Assembly: GCF_030253575.1 (NCBI RefSeq)
Contig: NC_080568.1
Location: 25,485,501-25,549,500, forward strand
Origin: Rhododendron vialii
Taxonomy: Eukaryota; Streptophyta; Magnoliopsida; Ericales; Ericaceae
Reading direction: 5' to 3'
Length of the DNA: 64,000 nucleotides
This document shows, piece by piece, positions 13,601 to 25,399 of this stretch (its first letter is position 1; each line of letters opens with the position of its first letter). Below the pieces are notes generated by a model that did not search any database, was not told the origin of the DNA, and worked only from the letters and a program-made list of their open reading frames with translations. Both the position numbers and the translations under genes were made by a program.

Positions 13601-15258
13601 GTACTGTAATACTGCAAATGTTAACAAAGTGACCCAATCTGCAGAATGCAGAGTACATTTCCCATCTTGATGATGGGCCTAAGCAATCGAAAGGGCCCTG
13701 ATTAATGACAAGCAGTAGAAATGTAGAATGAATGCAAAGACCGTTCTTCTGTCATAGCCTCTGCTTGAACCAAAAACAGCAAAGCGTATGGTTCATCATG
13801 TTACAGTGGGACCGTTTCCACTTTATCATGATTCTTTAATTTCGAGAAATAAATTAAGTTTTTTCCACTATCGGGGAAATATCAGAAGATTGCCAGAGTT
13901 TTAATGTAGAGAGTTTAACGTATGTACTGCTTTCTCCTTGAATCAAATAGTATTTCATATTCCATTAACAACAACAAACAAAATAGGATGCCAAACCCCT
14001 CAAACATGGAAATTCAGACAATCAACACAGCTAATAGCAAAAGAATCACATAAAATGAAACTCAAGGATGACAAATTGGATTAGAGTGCCTTAGGAGTAG
14101 TGGAGTACACTAAAAATCAATTGGCAATGGGTCGAGAGGTCACCCAGGCTTATGTCCTGGTTTTGGAGATTATAATTAACTAATGTGGGACAAGTTTTAA
14201 CACTCCCCCACACGTGTGACTCCCCCACATGCGCCCCTGGCCCGTCCATGGAGAGGTAAACAAAGGATCCACAACATAGGGTCACAACAAAACAAGGTGC
14301 GCTAGCACACAAACAACAGGACAACCAATCAAGAGAGCCTGGTCCAAAAGACTTTGAAAAGCCTAGCTTTAATGGCATGTTAAAGCATCCAACTCGAAAT
14401 CAATTAGTAATGGGTAGAGAGGCCGCCCCAGCTTAAATACTAGTTTTGGATGTTATAATTAACTAATGTGGGAAAAGCTCTAACAAAGAGCATCTCCACC
14501 CATTTCTCTTCTTTAGACTGAAACCCTTAACCCACCCTCACTCAACTCAAACCTACACCAAATTGTGTTTTACTCACAATTTACTCAAATAACGAATGCT
14601 CAATGTTCTACTCAGAAATTGCGAAGTTCGCAATGCTATTTTCTACCTCTTAAATTTTCAGTCATGCAATTAATAAAACTTTCGTTCAAATTTACGCTTA
14701 GATTTACACGTTATTTACTTAAATGAATCTTTTACTCGTATATGAATAAAAACATGAGCGAGGACCCGAGATGCTCCAATCACGCAAGGAAACACGAAGA
14801 CGAAAGCAATTATTACCTCCGATAAGAGCAGCGTAAGCCAGTGTCAATTTCTGAGACATAGACATGCCCCCCATCTTCTTGCTATTATCGCTTTCCTCCG
14901 ATCCTCCTTCACTACTCTCGTTACTATCCTTACTATCGCCGCCTCCGCCTCCGCCGCCTTCTCCGCCAGCCCCACCTCCTACGCCGCCGCCGCCGCCAGT
15001 ATCTGGTTCGATGATTTCGATCTCGATGTCTGGTTTGGAGTACTCAGAGTAGTCAACACTAGCCTCTGTGGTAGTAGCAGTACACTTGAGAAGTAACTGG
15101 TGCTGTAATCGGTGAGCGCAAATCGACGGCGGCGACGATCGGTTCGTCAACGGAAGGGCGTAGGTACGGTTAGTTGAAGCGTGATGGCGGAAACGGTGAG
15201 GTTGGGGTGGCAGTAGAATGGTTGACTGGTAAACTCGCAACAACAACTCCCCTGTCAT
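10650..15258 (-). CDS. FAX2: FAX2-type plastid fatty-acid export protein (TMEM14 family)
   Basis: Chloroplast inner-envelope protein expected to help free fatty acids leave the plastid. Three exons on the minus strand (15258-14817, 12396-12262, 10789-10650) join in phase (1,1) to 238 residues ending in a TGA. Residues 1-60 are Ser/Arg/His-rich and look like a transit peptide. Then comes an acidic stretch, a Gly-rich run (about residues 88-109) and a Ser/Asp/Glu linker. From about residue 132 the TMEM14 fold begins with MSQKLTLAYAALIGVGGVMGYL and continues with KSLVAGGLSALLL, ISAAVLVVMGSRF and FVSLVMSSGYLHGILRS, four short hydrophobic segments. The length matches Arabidopsis FAX2 (about 240). 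Start chosen as the only upstream Met giving a targeting peptide. Intron 1 (12397-14816) is repeat-laden. Confidence 0.93.
12397..14088 (-). other. Proximal part of FAX2 intron 1
   Basis: Non-coding. From about 13780 the sequence is the same as the split block at 36474-36635, 42682-42756 and 45304-45690. Open frames near 13145-13670 lack any domain. Confidence 0.6.
14089..14485 (-). mobile_element. TRIM-like element in FAX2 intron 1
   Basis: Direct repeats of about 110 bp (14089-14203 and 14379-14485) both start TG and end ...ACTAATGTGGGA then TAACA. On the minus strand the upstream repeat is followed by TGCCATTAAAGCTAGGC, which looks like a decayed tRNA-Met primer-binding site (TGGTATCAGAGC). 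The spacer is about 175 bp and non-coding. A paralogue keeping only one repeat sits at about 45395-45680. Confidence 0.6.
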
Positions 15259-15344
15259 CTCTTCTTGTGCTTTGTGTTTCTCTCCCTACCAAAAAAACCC
15301 ACCCGTGTGATTGTGCTAGAATGGTTGCATAAAATTAGGGTCGA

Positions 15345-15690
15345 CATCTTGTTGTGTTCGGATCGTATATTTCGTGTTCGTGTGTTAAAATTCTCTTAAT
15401 CCTATGTTTGTGTTAGAATTTTCACAATCCTGACCCGATCTATTTAGCTCATCTTGTTATCGTGTGTCATATTCATTCATGTCTGAAATAGCCGATCATA
15501 ACCTGCTAACTTCGTGTCCGGTTCGTGTCATATTACCACGTCGTTTCGTAAATTCTCAACCCGCATCGTGTCATCTTGTGTTCATGTCAAAATTATTCCA
15601 ACCCTATCCCGATCTGTTTAGCTTTTCGTGTTATCGTATCGTGTTAGATTCATATTTTGTGTCGAGTTTGTGTCGTGGCAGAAATTCTCA
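15345..15690. repeat. CGTGTC-rich dispersed repeat
   Basis: Many short variants of CGTGTCAT, CGTGTTCG and CCCGATCTGTTTAGC. Similar in style to the repeat in pectate lyase intron 1 (49452-50093). Probably a non-autonomous DNA element, but ends were not found here. Confidence 0.4.
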
Positions 15691-15918
15691 CCCTACTTAA
15701 AATAATAACCTTCCAATCAAAGTCATTAAAATATTTTTTTTGTTATTTAATATGTTCATTTTTTAAGAAGATATCTTTGCATCATATATGCATAAAAATA
15801 ATACCTGTAGCTAGTGACGGACCCAGAAAATCGGCACAGTGGGAGCACTAATTTTCTTTGTAACCGTAATATATGAGTTATAGTTAAGTACATTCACACC
15901 AAAATAATTTGGGAAATG

Positions 15919-16024
15919 ATTTTGCCACTCTCTTTTTTGTTAACGTCACTCCCCTGTAAGTGTATTTTTGCATCAAAAATACACTTGCAGAGGAGTGACG
16001 TTAACAAAAAAGAAGTGGCAAAAT
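15919..16024. repeat. Compact foldback element (106 bp)
   Basis: Two arms of about 50 bases (ATTTTGCCACT ... GTATTTTTG and its complement CAAAAATACAC ... AGTGGCAAAAT) meet with almost no loop near 15972. Only a few mismatches are visible. Confidence 0.8.
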
Positions 16025-16389
16025 TATCGGCCAATAATTTTAGCATTCATGATAAAGTAACAGTTTTAAAGTATATATGTATTTTAATAACCAGCTACTT
16101 GGGCAAACTTGCGCATCTCGACTACATGTGTTAAAACAAAATTATCCCATGTTCATCGTCCATTTTTCTATTATTAAATCTATGAGTACAAAGTTTGGGG
16201 ACCGAAAGTGTACAAATGCAATGTGTCGATTTATATTGAATACTACACAAATGATCAGAGATGTTGGAAGAGTGAGGGGAAACCTTGGTTTTGGCTATGG
16301 GATGATAGATTTCTGTTTTTTTCGTTTTTCCTCCAAGGTGCACACTATTTTTTAATGCCAGGATTTTGAAAAATAACATAAAAAATTAG

Positions 16390-16466
16390 GGGAGTAGCAG
16401 GAGACTCAAACACACACTCTTGTTCACAAAGCCAACACTTTACCACTGCACCAAACGTTGCTTACT
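16390..16466 (-). repeat. tRNA-like SINE head (minus)
   Basis: On the minus strand TGGTGCAGTGGTAAAGTG (A-box-like) is followed about 35 bases later by GTTTGAGTCTCC (B-box-like). This is the layout of plant tRNA-derived SINEs. A cloverleaf does not close, so it is not a working tRNA gene. Confidence 0.45.
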
Positions 16467-17281
16467 TGCACATATTCGAGGTACGTAATATATATACGAA
16501 ATCAAGAAAAAAAGAAATTAAAAGGGCGTGGGACTCATGACCCCATGTGCCCTAAGGTGGGTCAGCCCCTGCCTGTAGGTGCCTAAACGATTAATTACTT
16601 CTGCAGTAATAAAACTATTATTTTTTATCGGTAAAAGATTCTATTGGTTGAACGCACCCTTTTAATACTCCTATACTTGTGCAATACTATGTTTGTCTAT
16701 AGACAACCGAATACATTAGAAGAAGAGTTAGAAAATTTTCTATTGGCTTAGACAGTCGATTTTAATTAGAAGCGTGGTAAGGTGAATAACTTAACAAGTA
16801 AGAAAAGTTTCTATTGGTTGGACAAAGAAATTAAACCTTATTGTAGTTTTTTTATTTTTGGCTTAAACCTTGTAGTTTTTTTATTTTTGGCTTAAACCTT
16901 ATTGTATTCCAAAGAACAATAAGCTATCAAGAGAAACACATCAATGGTATTTTCATTAGCACAACGATCGGGATTAGATGGCCGCACGAGCTGCGCTCAC
17001 ACATTTTGAAGTACTCGAAAGAACAGGCCTACTAACACAATTCCAATAAGTCGGGCAAACACGGCCCCCACGAGGCAATGACGTCGCTGTGTCGCGGAAC
17101 AAAATAACTCAAAATGCAAACAAGGACGTGATACAACCAGCCTTGAGCTCTGCAACTAATCCTTTAGAAAGACTGTCTTCCAACAAAACATCTCACCAGT
17201 AAAACAACAGTGAGGCAACAGTACGTACTCAATCGCTCGTTTTCATCTGGGCGAACTTACACTTGATCGGATCGATGAGCA

Positions 17282-20200
17282 CTACTTGGGCATGTGGATG
17301 ACACAGCGCAAACACTTCCCTTCTGCCATGAGATCAAACGCTCTGTTGATTTCCTCGAATGACAGGTTATGAGTGACGAACTCATCAACCTGGATTTCCT
17401 GTGCGAATATTTGAATTCCAAGTTAATCACAAGATGATGTCCGCACAAATGTGCCCATATATACGAACAGCGTAGCAGCTAGATGTTGACATCAGGAGAA
17501 AATTGGTGGCAAATAAGGCGATCGTAAAAAAGGCAAAATTTGCCACAATATTGAAGCAACTCCCTCCATCGTATACTTTTTGCATTCTATTTCTGTTAGG
17601 GATTCCAATGATGATGTCCATTTTCAGAAGTCAAGGTAGCTAAATCTCATGATATTGCAATATTATCGTTTCCTCGTGACTCTGGATAGTGAGGAAGGCA
17701 AGGACGCTCTTCTTCAATATAAGAATTCCAAGAAACAACAAATTAAATGTATAGAAAATTGGAAGGTTTGATTCGTCATGGCGGGCGAATGGTTTCAGAT
17801 AGAGGGTATAAGCTAAACAAGATCAAATGACCAAGTGGTCAATGCACTTGTTCTTACCTCCCTCAAGTACATGTCTACTAGTGATGGAAGATCAGACTTT
17901 GGTTTCCACCCTCCGAAAAGGGAACCTCTCAATGTCCTTCCAGTAAGAAATAGTGAATAGTGAGCTGTTACCTCTGGCTTCACTTTTGGTACACCAAGCG
18001 TAACAGTCACTCCCCATCCCTAAGAAAATAGGAAAGGACAGAAACAATGATGTAATGATGGATATAATTCATCAAGGAAATGAATAAGAATATCACTGGA
18101 CTTACGTCACAACATGACTGCAAAGCAGCAGTTATCATTCCGGTGTCTCCTATGCATTCGAATGAGTAATCTGCTCCTCCGCTAGTGATACGCTTAACAA
18201 CCTGGAAGAAGAAAATCAAGTTGTCAGAATTCAACAACAGCATTCGAAGTTCAAGCACCTGTGTTGGAGGGTGTGGTAAGCATACATGTGGATTCAGGAA
18301 GAAAGAATTGTAACGGAGATATTGTCCAGATGCATTCTAGAAATGATTCATAACTTCAACCACCTCGGTGGATCTTATTCTGTTACTCTATTTTATATGG
18401 ACTCTTCTAAATATATATGAACTTATAACACATTTGTTATAGCAATGTATTCTTCAAAGGGATTCTGAAATCTGTTGCAGCCAATCTTCGTAAAATCTGT
18501 TGTCGTCGTTATAATATCATATCCTGTTCTAATTCTACTTGTTTACCGGAACTATATGAGATACCTGTTGAATTGGTTCATCATAGTCCTTTGGGTTGAT
18601 AAAATCTGTCACTCCAAAAATCTTCGCTGAAACAACAGAGAAGATACATGGGCAATCTGGAGAATCACTAGCATAGACCTTACATACCATTCTGAAGTAT
18701 GAAGAGCTGAAGTTACGGTACCTTTTCCTTTCTTCTCAGAATTAGTATCCACACCAATTATTTGTGATGCTCCCCTTAGTTTGGCACCTTGTGCAACCTA
18801 CTCACGAAGAAATCATGAATGGAAAAAAAATTCTTCAGATGGGGTGACAGCTAGAAAATCTTGAACATGCATATGGTAAGTTCAACTACTTACAGCAAGG
18901 CCAACAGTTCCAAGACCAAAAATGACAACAGTTGAGCCTCCAGCAATATCAGCAACCTTCCAAGCCGCACCCAGCCCTATTATCAAATGCCAAATGTGTT
19001 TTCATTCCAAGTTTACAAATGGCTCTAAATCACACATAAATGGAACCAGTAAATCAAGTTACATAATATAGAAGAGTGTACAAAGGAGAAGAACATCCAA
19101 GCTGAAAGACAAAAAAGATCTATAACACCAGGAACAAGTATATGACCTTATTCCAGTTCCCCAATACAAATTCCTTTCAATGTATACGTTCTTTAATATC
19201 CAAGAATCAACAGCACACATGTCTCAACATCATCGCCCAGCATCATTCTCTACTACGGTATCAAGAACAATTGGATGACGAAAAAATTAGCAAAAATTGG
19301 CATAACTTATATCTATTCAACAATGTATGAACAGATCCTTGATTTTGCTTAAGGGATTGTTGAATCTTTGCCTTGGAATATAAAAAGCGTAAGCGAACAA
19401 AGCTCACATAGCAAAGCTCATGTCCATCTCAAACACAAAGCTAGAAAAAAAAAAATCCTGAAGCAGTACTGTGAAATCATTTTATCTAGTGGGAAACAAG
19501 GGAACAGGCTTAAGATCTCACTTTCTGCAAATGCACTTATATAGGCTTGTTTGCTGTTCCAAGGCATCCCGCAGGAGAAGCTCGCTGAGGGGAAGGGATT
19601 TTACAGTTCAAGTACTCATGAACTACGGGAAGGAAACACCAAGCAAGCATCGATAACCTACACGAAAGAGTGACTAGATTGCCTATACAGAAATCTAATC
19701 TTTCAGAAAAGAGGTTAGCCAAATATACTAGCGCATAGAAGCCAAGAGTTTGACCCCCTGTTTCTTTCTCAAAATAGGAAAGAGCCATGGAGAGTGCCTC
19801 CCTGTATAGTTCATTCAAAGGGAAGTACAAATCTCCATGCAGACACTTATGCAAGGCCAAGACAGATTAACGCATGGCTGAAAACTCCACAAATGGGAAA
19901 AAGTTGTTATCATCAGTCAATGGGCAATCATAGGATAATACGAGAGATGGTCTGGTGACTCCATCGATACCAACTTACACCACCTACTTGGCAGCACCCT
20001 ACTATTCAAGTTGCTGAGTACTGACACAAGAACTCATCAATTGATTGACTTAGCAAAAAGACTAATTTTAGTATGAAAGGCGAGCATCTTAAGCGTCAAA
20101 GATCACTACAAAATTGTTCGCCGCAAACCTCCTACTCTAAAAGCTGTATATACAAATATTACCAACTACTTCATCTGTTGGATGACGGAACTTGTAAGCA

Positions 20201-23200
20201 TGAGAGAAAACTCATCAACAGATTCCGACTCCAAATCTTGCATTGGTCTCAAGATTCAAGAATTATCTGCTTTTAGTACTTTTATCAGAACCAATATTGT
20301 ACCAGTAAAGAAGAAGGGACTTCAGATACATGTCTACATACCAAGCAATCAGTCCACCAAATAAGTAGCCCATCAATAATTCCAATGAGATAGGAGTCAC
20401 AGGATGAGAGAATTCATGCTTTCATAGAGCAATCCCATTCTAGCCTTTGACCTCATCACTTCAGAAAAAAAAACTTGTACATACCCAAAGCTTAATCTCC
20501 TGTTTCCCTTGAAAAGCTTGTGTTGGTGGTCGTTGGTGATGCAGTTATACCATCAAACAGTGATATACCGTCGGTCAAGAAAAACATCAAGCCAACACTC
20601 AACCATAAAAAAACCTGAAGAAAAGCAATCCCACAAAAGCAACCTTTCTGTCATGTTTATGCTAAGTAATGCCACCTAGTGAATAACGACGTGACCCCAC
20701 CCCCTATTATACATCACATTCGAAAAAGAGGAGCTACTGGCAGTGGTTTTCTTTTTCCTCTCACCAATCATGCACCTTCTCCAGCTATGAAAACAGAAAA
20801 CGCTCATCCACAGAACCTATACTACGCAAGGTTGTTAAAAAGGACAGAAGGGTAAACGACATCTACAGCCGCTTAACTTTAAATATGAAGATGATCCATC
20901 GATGACTCTCTTGCTTCCTCATACAAATAACACGAAAATAAGAATATAACCCCTAGAAGGAATCCATGCCAACAGAATTTGATGACACCGCCTTTCTTCT
21001 AGGATTCCACGCTGCTAAGGATATTGAATAAATAAATTATTCTCCCAGCCTTCAAAAGACAGTCCAATAAAACAAACCTCCAAAAACTCCAATGCGAAAA
21101 CTCCATTCAACCCAGAAAAAGCCTCTATTCACCACTAAACAAGCCTCTTGTAGTCAATAAGCCACGAGTGTGTAACAGAAATATGGAATCTAACTTTTTA
21201 GCTTCATTTCCTGGTTTTGACAGATACAATCTAACAAGCATACAAGCTTAAGATTCCTGGAGCTCAAACAAAGGTAATAGCCGGCACAAAGCAAGGGTAG
21301 TGCAAAAACACACACTGGACTTAAAAGTAATTTTGACTAGATGACGACACCATTATGTGAGAAATCTTACCTGCTGCCACTCCACAACTGAGAAGGCATA
21401 TTTTATCTAGAGGTGCGATTGAGCTGACTTTGACAGCACAACCAGAGTGCACAATGGTGTACTCGCTGAAACTTGAAACCGCACAATAATGATAGACGGG
21501 CCTTCCTTTTACTGAAAAGCGTGTCCCTTGGTCACTGTGCATTACACCTCTTCTTTCCAATCCCAGTACTTGGCAAATGTTGCTTTTGCCAGAGGTACAA
21601 TGTCTGCATGTCTTGCATTCTCCAGTAAATAGCGTAAGCACATGGTCCCCCACTCCAAATTCAGACACTCCTTCCCCCACACTCTCCACAATCCTGCAAA
21701 TTACCATTCTGAAGTCAGCTTTTTACTTATTGTGAACGTTAGGGGCGAAAAGCATTAAAAAAAACTAATTTCACATAATCAGAATTGTTATTGAGATGAA
21801 AAGTACTTGAGAAGACAGTTAAATCAAACCTAGTCTAAGTTAGTCTTATAGGGTTCATACGTCATGCATCAGAAATGCCATGGGCGGAGGCACTAAGGGA
21901 CAAGTGGGGTCTAGTGACCCCACTCACTTTGATTTTTCACCGGAACATTTGATAGTTTGCAACAAAATTTTGCTATTTTGACCCCATAAAAAATCCCTAA
22001 ATCACCTCAACTTTTTTTAAATGCATAGGAATCCCATGTGTTCTGTTCTTTTCGAGAGTTGACAGTGCTAGAAATGAGACTATCATGCATTGTTTTACAA
22101 ATATAACAAGTCTTTTGGGGCCAATTATGAGGCAAAAATGAATTATTTGTGCATATCGATATTATAATTAACCTCTTAATTTAGTCATTTTTGGATTTGT
22201 GCGTAAGAAAAATATAGTTGCATATGAATCTAATTTTTTACCCCACTAACCAAAATTCCTGGCTCCACAATGCCATATATATACATAACATGCAAATCGT
22301 ACTATGGCCTGTAAGTAAATCTATGAGACTAAAGGGAAAGGATATTGAAATCACCCTGCAGCTTCATGGCCGAAAATCCGAGGAAAGATAGGGGTACTTG
22401 TCTGCAAAATAATAAAAAAAAATGTATAGTTAGACAGGCAAACTTCAATGTTTGGCCTGTCACAATTTGTAAGGGCGAGAAAGGACACGAATGACCGATA
22501 ACTAAGAAGCATTTGGGTTAGCCAATGCGGAAGGTAAATAATCAAGGGAAGAAAAAACACCAAAAAATGCAAGAGAAAATATACAAGCATTACTCCATAT
22601 TCTCCAACATAAAAGTAAGACACTTTTCTCTCAATTCATCCCTAGAATCAACAAAAGTAGATGAACTACATCGCTTGGTCTGAGGTCAAATGGATAAAGG
22701 AATGCATGATGATTTTATATTTCACCAAGAAATCTGTTTAATCTGTAGATTCAGCCTTTGTCTTTAATCTTCAACCATAGTGTTCTCGTGGACTCATCTA
22801 AGCTAAATTACACAATCATCAAAATAGAACTTCCATCACCTGTACGAAAATGATTAAAAGACAACCAATGGTGGTTCTAGTTACATGACTAGTTTTGATT
22901 TTCCTCGCAGATTCCTTTTCTAGCTATAGTTTCTATATACCCAAGAAAAAGCCTATGGTATGTACAACTTTGACCAATATTTGCGTAATCTAACCAAAAT
23001 GATACATAACTAACACCAATATTTTTCGTGACTCGCCAAAAATATTCGTAACATGTCTGTGCGTACCATCCATACACGTTCGTAGTTGACCAAAATATTA
23101 CGTAACAAACGCCATAAAGATCGTAAACAAATGAACCCAAAGTACGTGAGAAATTGAATGATAACAAATGCATACCTCATGAACCATAATATTTGCAACT

Positions 23201-23685
23201 TAACCATAAAATTGCATATCCCTACTTTTCTTCTATAGAAACCTATTCGGGAAGATACCAAAAAACACGTAACATAAACATAATAATATAAAACTTTGCA
23301 ATGGTACACACTAGCTTTCTCCTGCACAATGCTATTCATTGATGCGTAGAATTTGATGGATTCTTTCTTTTGGATGGGTGTTCAGTCGTCCTTTTGCAAG
23401 AAGAAGGGACATGTAATGCAAGGTTTTATATATCGGCTGTCGCGTTCCATATCGGCTGATACGCAATGCCTTTTGAGCCTTCCTATACCAGGGAGATGGA
23501 AAATCACCTGCGTATCGGCTGGCTCCAAAACCTATCGTGCCCATTTCGGATTCATGGACTGGTTCGCCGCCAATACTCAACCGTTACAGGTGATTGAAGC
23601 ACTTTATAAGAATATTCCAAAAAATGTTTTTTCAGAAAAAAATTCAACACCGTTACTGACTTTCAACATAATTAATGGTGTCAAT

Positions 23686-23729
<44 letters not shown>

Positions 23730-24040
23730 CAGAGACTGCCAAGCGGTGAAATCACTCCGACAGAGGGAGGTGCAGACAACCTTAATCCGTATCTCCAGCG
23801 GCTGGGGTGGGCTCAGTTCCACCTCCTCAATTACCAATGCCTCTCCAGCTCCCCATGCCACCGCAGCTGTATGTATATCATCATCAAGTCCATATGCATC
23901 AACGTATCAATTCACCATCATAATACTCCATATGGGTATCCATAAATGTGGATGAAAATAACCGTACAACTTTGAATTGAAATGGGAAAGTTTTGGATAC
24001 CTTTGCAGGTAATGACACCTGCGGGCTGTGGACTCGACAT
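17282..24040 (-). CDS. Zinc-dependent alcohol dehydrogenase-like protein (class III-related plant clade)
   Basis: Medium-chain dehydrogenase expected to oxidise alcohols or reduce aldehydes with NAD in the cytosol; the physiological substrate is unknown. Ten minus-strand exons (24040-24001, 23866-23730, 22401-22355, 21693-21371, 18976-18894, 18797-18722, 18626-18565, 18201-18106, 18019-17858, 17398-17282) join in phase to 380 residues, the family's normal length. Visible: catalytic-zinc Cys in [14 protein letters not shown], structural-zinc cysteines in [24 protein letters not shown] with the third catalytic-zinc Cys, the nucleotide fold FGLGTVGLA then IIGVD, and a C-terminal [11 protein letters not shown]. 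It resembles Arabidopsis ADH-like 6 most. Intron 2's donor (GTTCTC) runs straight into a CT microsatellite. Introns 3 and 4 are long; intron 3 holds a hAT-like element. No lesion seen. Confidence 0.95.
18977..21370 (-). other. Large ADH intron 4
   Basis: A 2.4 kb intron between the SCGVAAG and LGAAWKVAD exons. A 107-residue minus frame at 19537-19860 has no recognisable domain and is judged a chance frame. No transposon ends seen. Confidence 0.6.
21882..22268. mobile_element. hAT-like MITE in ADH intron 3
   Basis: A 387-bp non-coding element starts GGGCGGAGGCAC and ends CTGGCTCCAC (imperfect inverted termini). It is flanked by an exact 8-bp target duplication AATGCCAT at 21874-21881 and 22269-22276. 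The 8-bp duplication and GGCGGAGCC-like ends fit hAT. Confidence 0.75.
23690..23729. repeat. (GA)n microsatellite at ADH splice donor
   Basis: About 18 GA units on the plus strand, (CT)n on the coding strand. They start within a few bases of the intron 2 donor at 23729-23728. Confidence 0.9.
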
Positions 24041-24787
24041 TTCCTTTTTCTTTTTCTTTTTTCAAAACCTGTGAAAGAATGGAATAACAACAAATACTTA
24101 CAAAGGCAACAATTTGATCTGCTGGCTGCTGCTGTTATTGAGAGAAATTGGAGGAGGATTGTCAATTTGAGTAGGTAGCCTTTGCCGGGCAGGTAGGTGG
24201 AGTTCAAATCCACCAACCCCACTTTCATGGAAGGCTTTGTGGACCGTTGGATTTGTTAAGAACAGTACTCCTATAAAATACTCATGTCTCGTTCCATAGC
24301 ACCTTCTTAAAAAAATATATATTTATTTCATATTTTTAAATTAAAAAATAATATAAATGGAAAATAATTTTTTGACTTTTTTTGCACCGTTCAATTGATC
24401 TCAATGAGATCTATCAAATAAGATTCATGGTTATTTCGCATATACTTTGTTTTGTTTCAATTTTGTAGGAGTATTATTTCACAGTTTCTTTTATGATTGC
24501 ACCTCGACAAATTTTTAGTTTCTTTTATGATTGCATCTCGACAAAATTTTTGGGTGACCAGTCCCACAATCTAATTGCGGGGACTTGTTTAAATTCAAAT
24601 AAAGTTCTGGTATCGTCAAAGATTATAGATTGTAGCACTATAAGGTTTCTTACTTTAAATTTTGAAAGAAGCAAATATCAACTCTTCGTTACAAAATTTC
24701 ATTAGATTTTTTAAGTTTATAAGAATGCTGCCTATATGGTCTTGGAGATCATGGAAACCAACTTTTGAGCAAATTCTCGTAATAAAC

Positions 24788-25163
24788 CAGTAATGCTACA
24801 CGCACAGCAAATGTGCACAGATTTTGTGCACAGTTTTTTATGGGGCCCACTACGGGTCTCACACAAATAATTCGAGCCGTTCATTAAATGTAAAATATTT
24901 TTTCAAGGGCCCCAGCAAAAAATCAGCTCAATCCGATATCTATAAGTGTTTGATTCAATCATTTAACTTTTCATTATCCTGAGATTCGAATGAAAAGTTA
25001 AATGATTGAATCAAGCATCTATGAGTATCGGATTGAGCTGTTTTTTGCGAGGGCCCTTGAAAAAATGTTTTACATTTAATGAACGGCTCGGATTATTTAT
25101 GTGGGACCCGTAGTGGGCCCCAAAAAAAATCTGTGCACATTTGCTGTGCGTGTAGCATTACTG
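24788..25163. mobile_element. Large foldback (MITE-like) element
   Basis: Long inverted arms run from CAGTAATGCTACACGCACAG to its complement CTGTGCGTGTAGCATTACTG and meet near 24972. They cover about 185 bases each with scattered mismatches. GGGCCC and TGTGCACA palindromes lie in the arms. No coding capacity. Target duplication not resolved. Confidence 0.8.
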
Positions 25164-25399
25164 TAACAAATGATGGAGTGAGATGATGGAAATCATGAGG
25201 ATAAAAAAAAAAAAAAAGATGATGGAAATCACCAGTGGGGAAGAATGTTCGAAATGTTTTCATTTTTTCGGGATGAATGTTAGAATTGTGCGCAATGATA
25301 ATTAATTTTGAAGAATGTGGAATTTTCTATTAGAGTTTGGAGGTGGGGATAATAATATAAGTGCTGTGGGCAAAAAAAAAAAACTTGGAGCTAACTGTT

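Larger units (their letters stand above)
15811..16571. mobile_element. hAT-like non-autonomous transposon
   Basis: CTAGTGACGGACCCAG at the left and GGGTCAGCCCCTG at the right are imperfect inverted repeats. They are flanked by CCTGTAG at 15804-15810 and 16572-16578, a 7-8 bp target duplication as expected for hAT. There is no transposase frame inside. A perfect-looking foldback (15919-16024) and a tRNA-like head (about 16390-16466, minus) are nested within. Confidence 0.55.
15259..17281. other. Intergenic, FAX2 5' side / ADH 3' side
   Basis: 15259-15300 is the FAX2 5' UTR and promoter-proximal sequence. 15345-15690 is rich in CGTGTC/CGTGTT motifs. 15811-16571 is a hAT-like element. 16846-16905 has a 34-bp direct repeat around GTAGTTTTTTTATTTTTGG. 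The last ~300 bases are ADH 3' UTR. No gene seen. Confidence 0.55.

Noticed and set aside
16390-16466. Functional tRNA gene on the minus strand
   Set aside because: A and B boxes are present but the cloverleaf does not close; it fits a SINE head better.
19537-19860. 107-residue minus frame in ADH intron 4
   Set aside because: No recognised domain, inside an intron of a well-spliced gene on the same strand.
23332-23580. 82-residue minus frame with GTRQPIY-like text
   Set aside because: It lies within ADH intron 2 and its sequence consists of TATCGGCTG-type repeat motifs.
24195-24225. Possible tRNA T-arm (GTGGAGTTCAAATCCACC)
   Set aside because: No matching acceptor, D or anticodon arms upstream.
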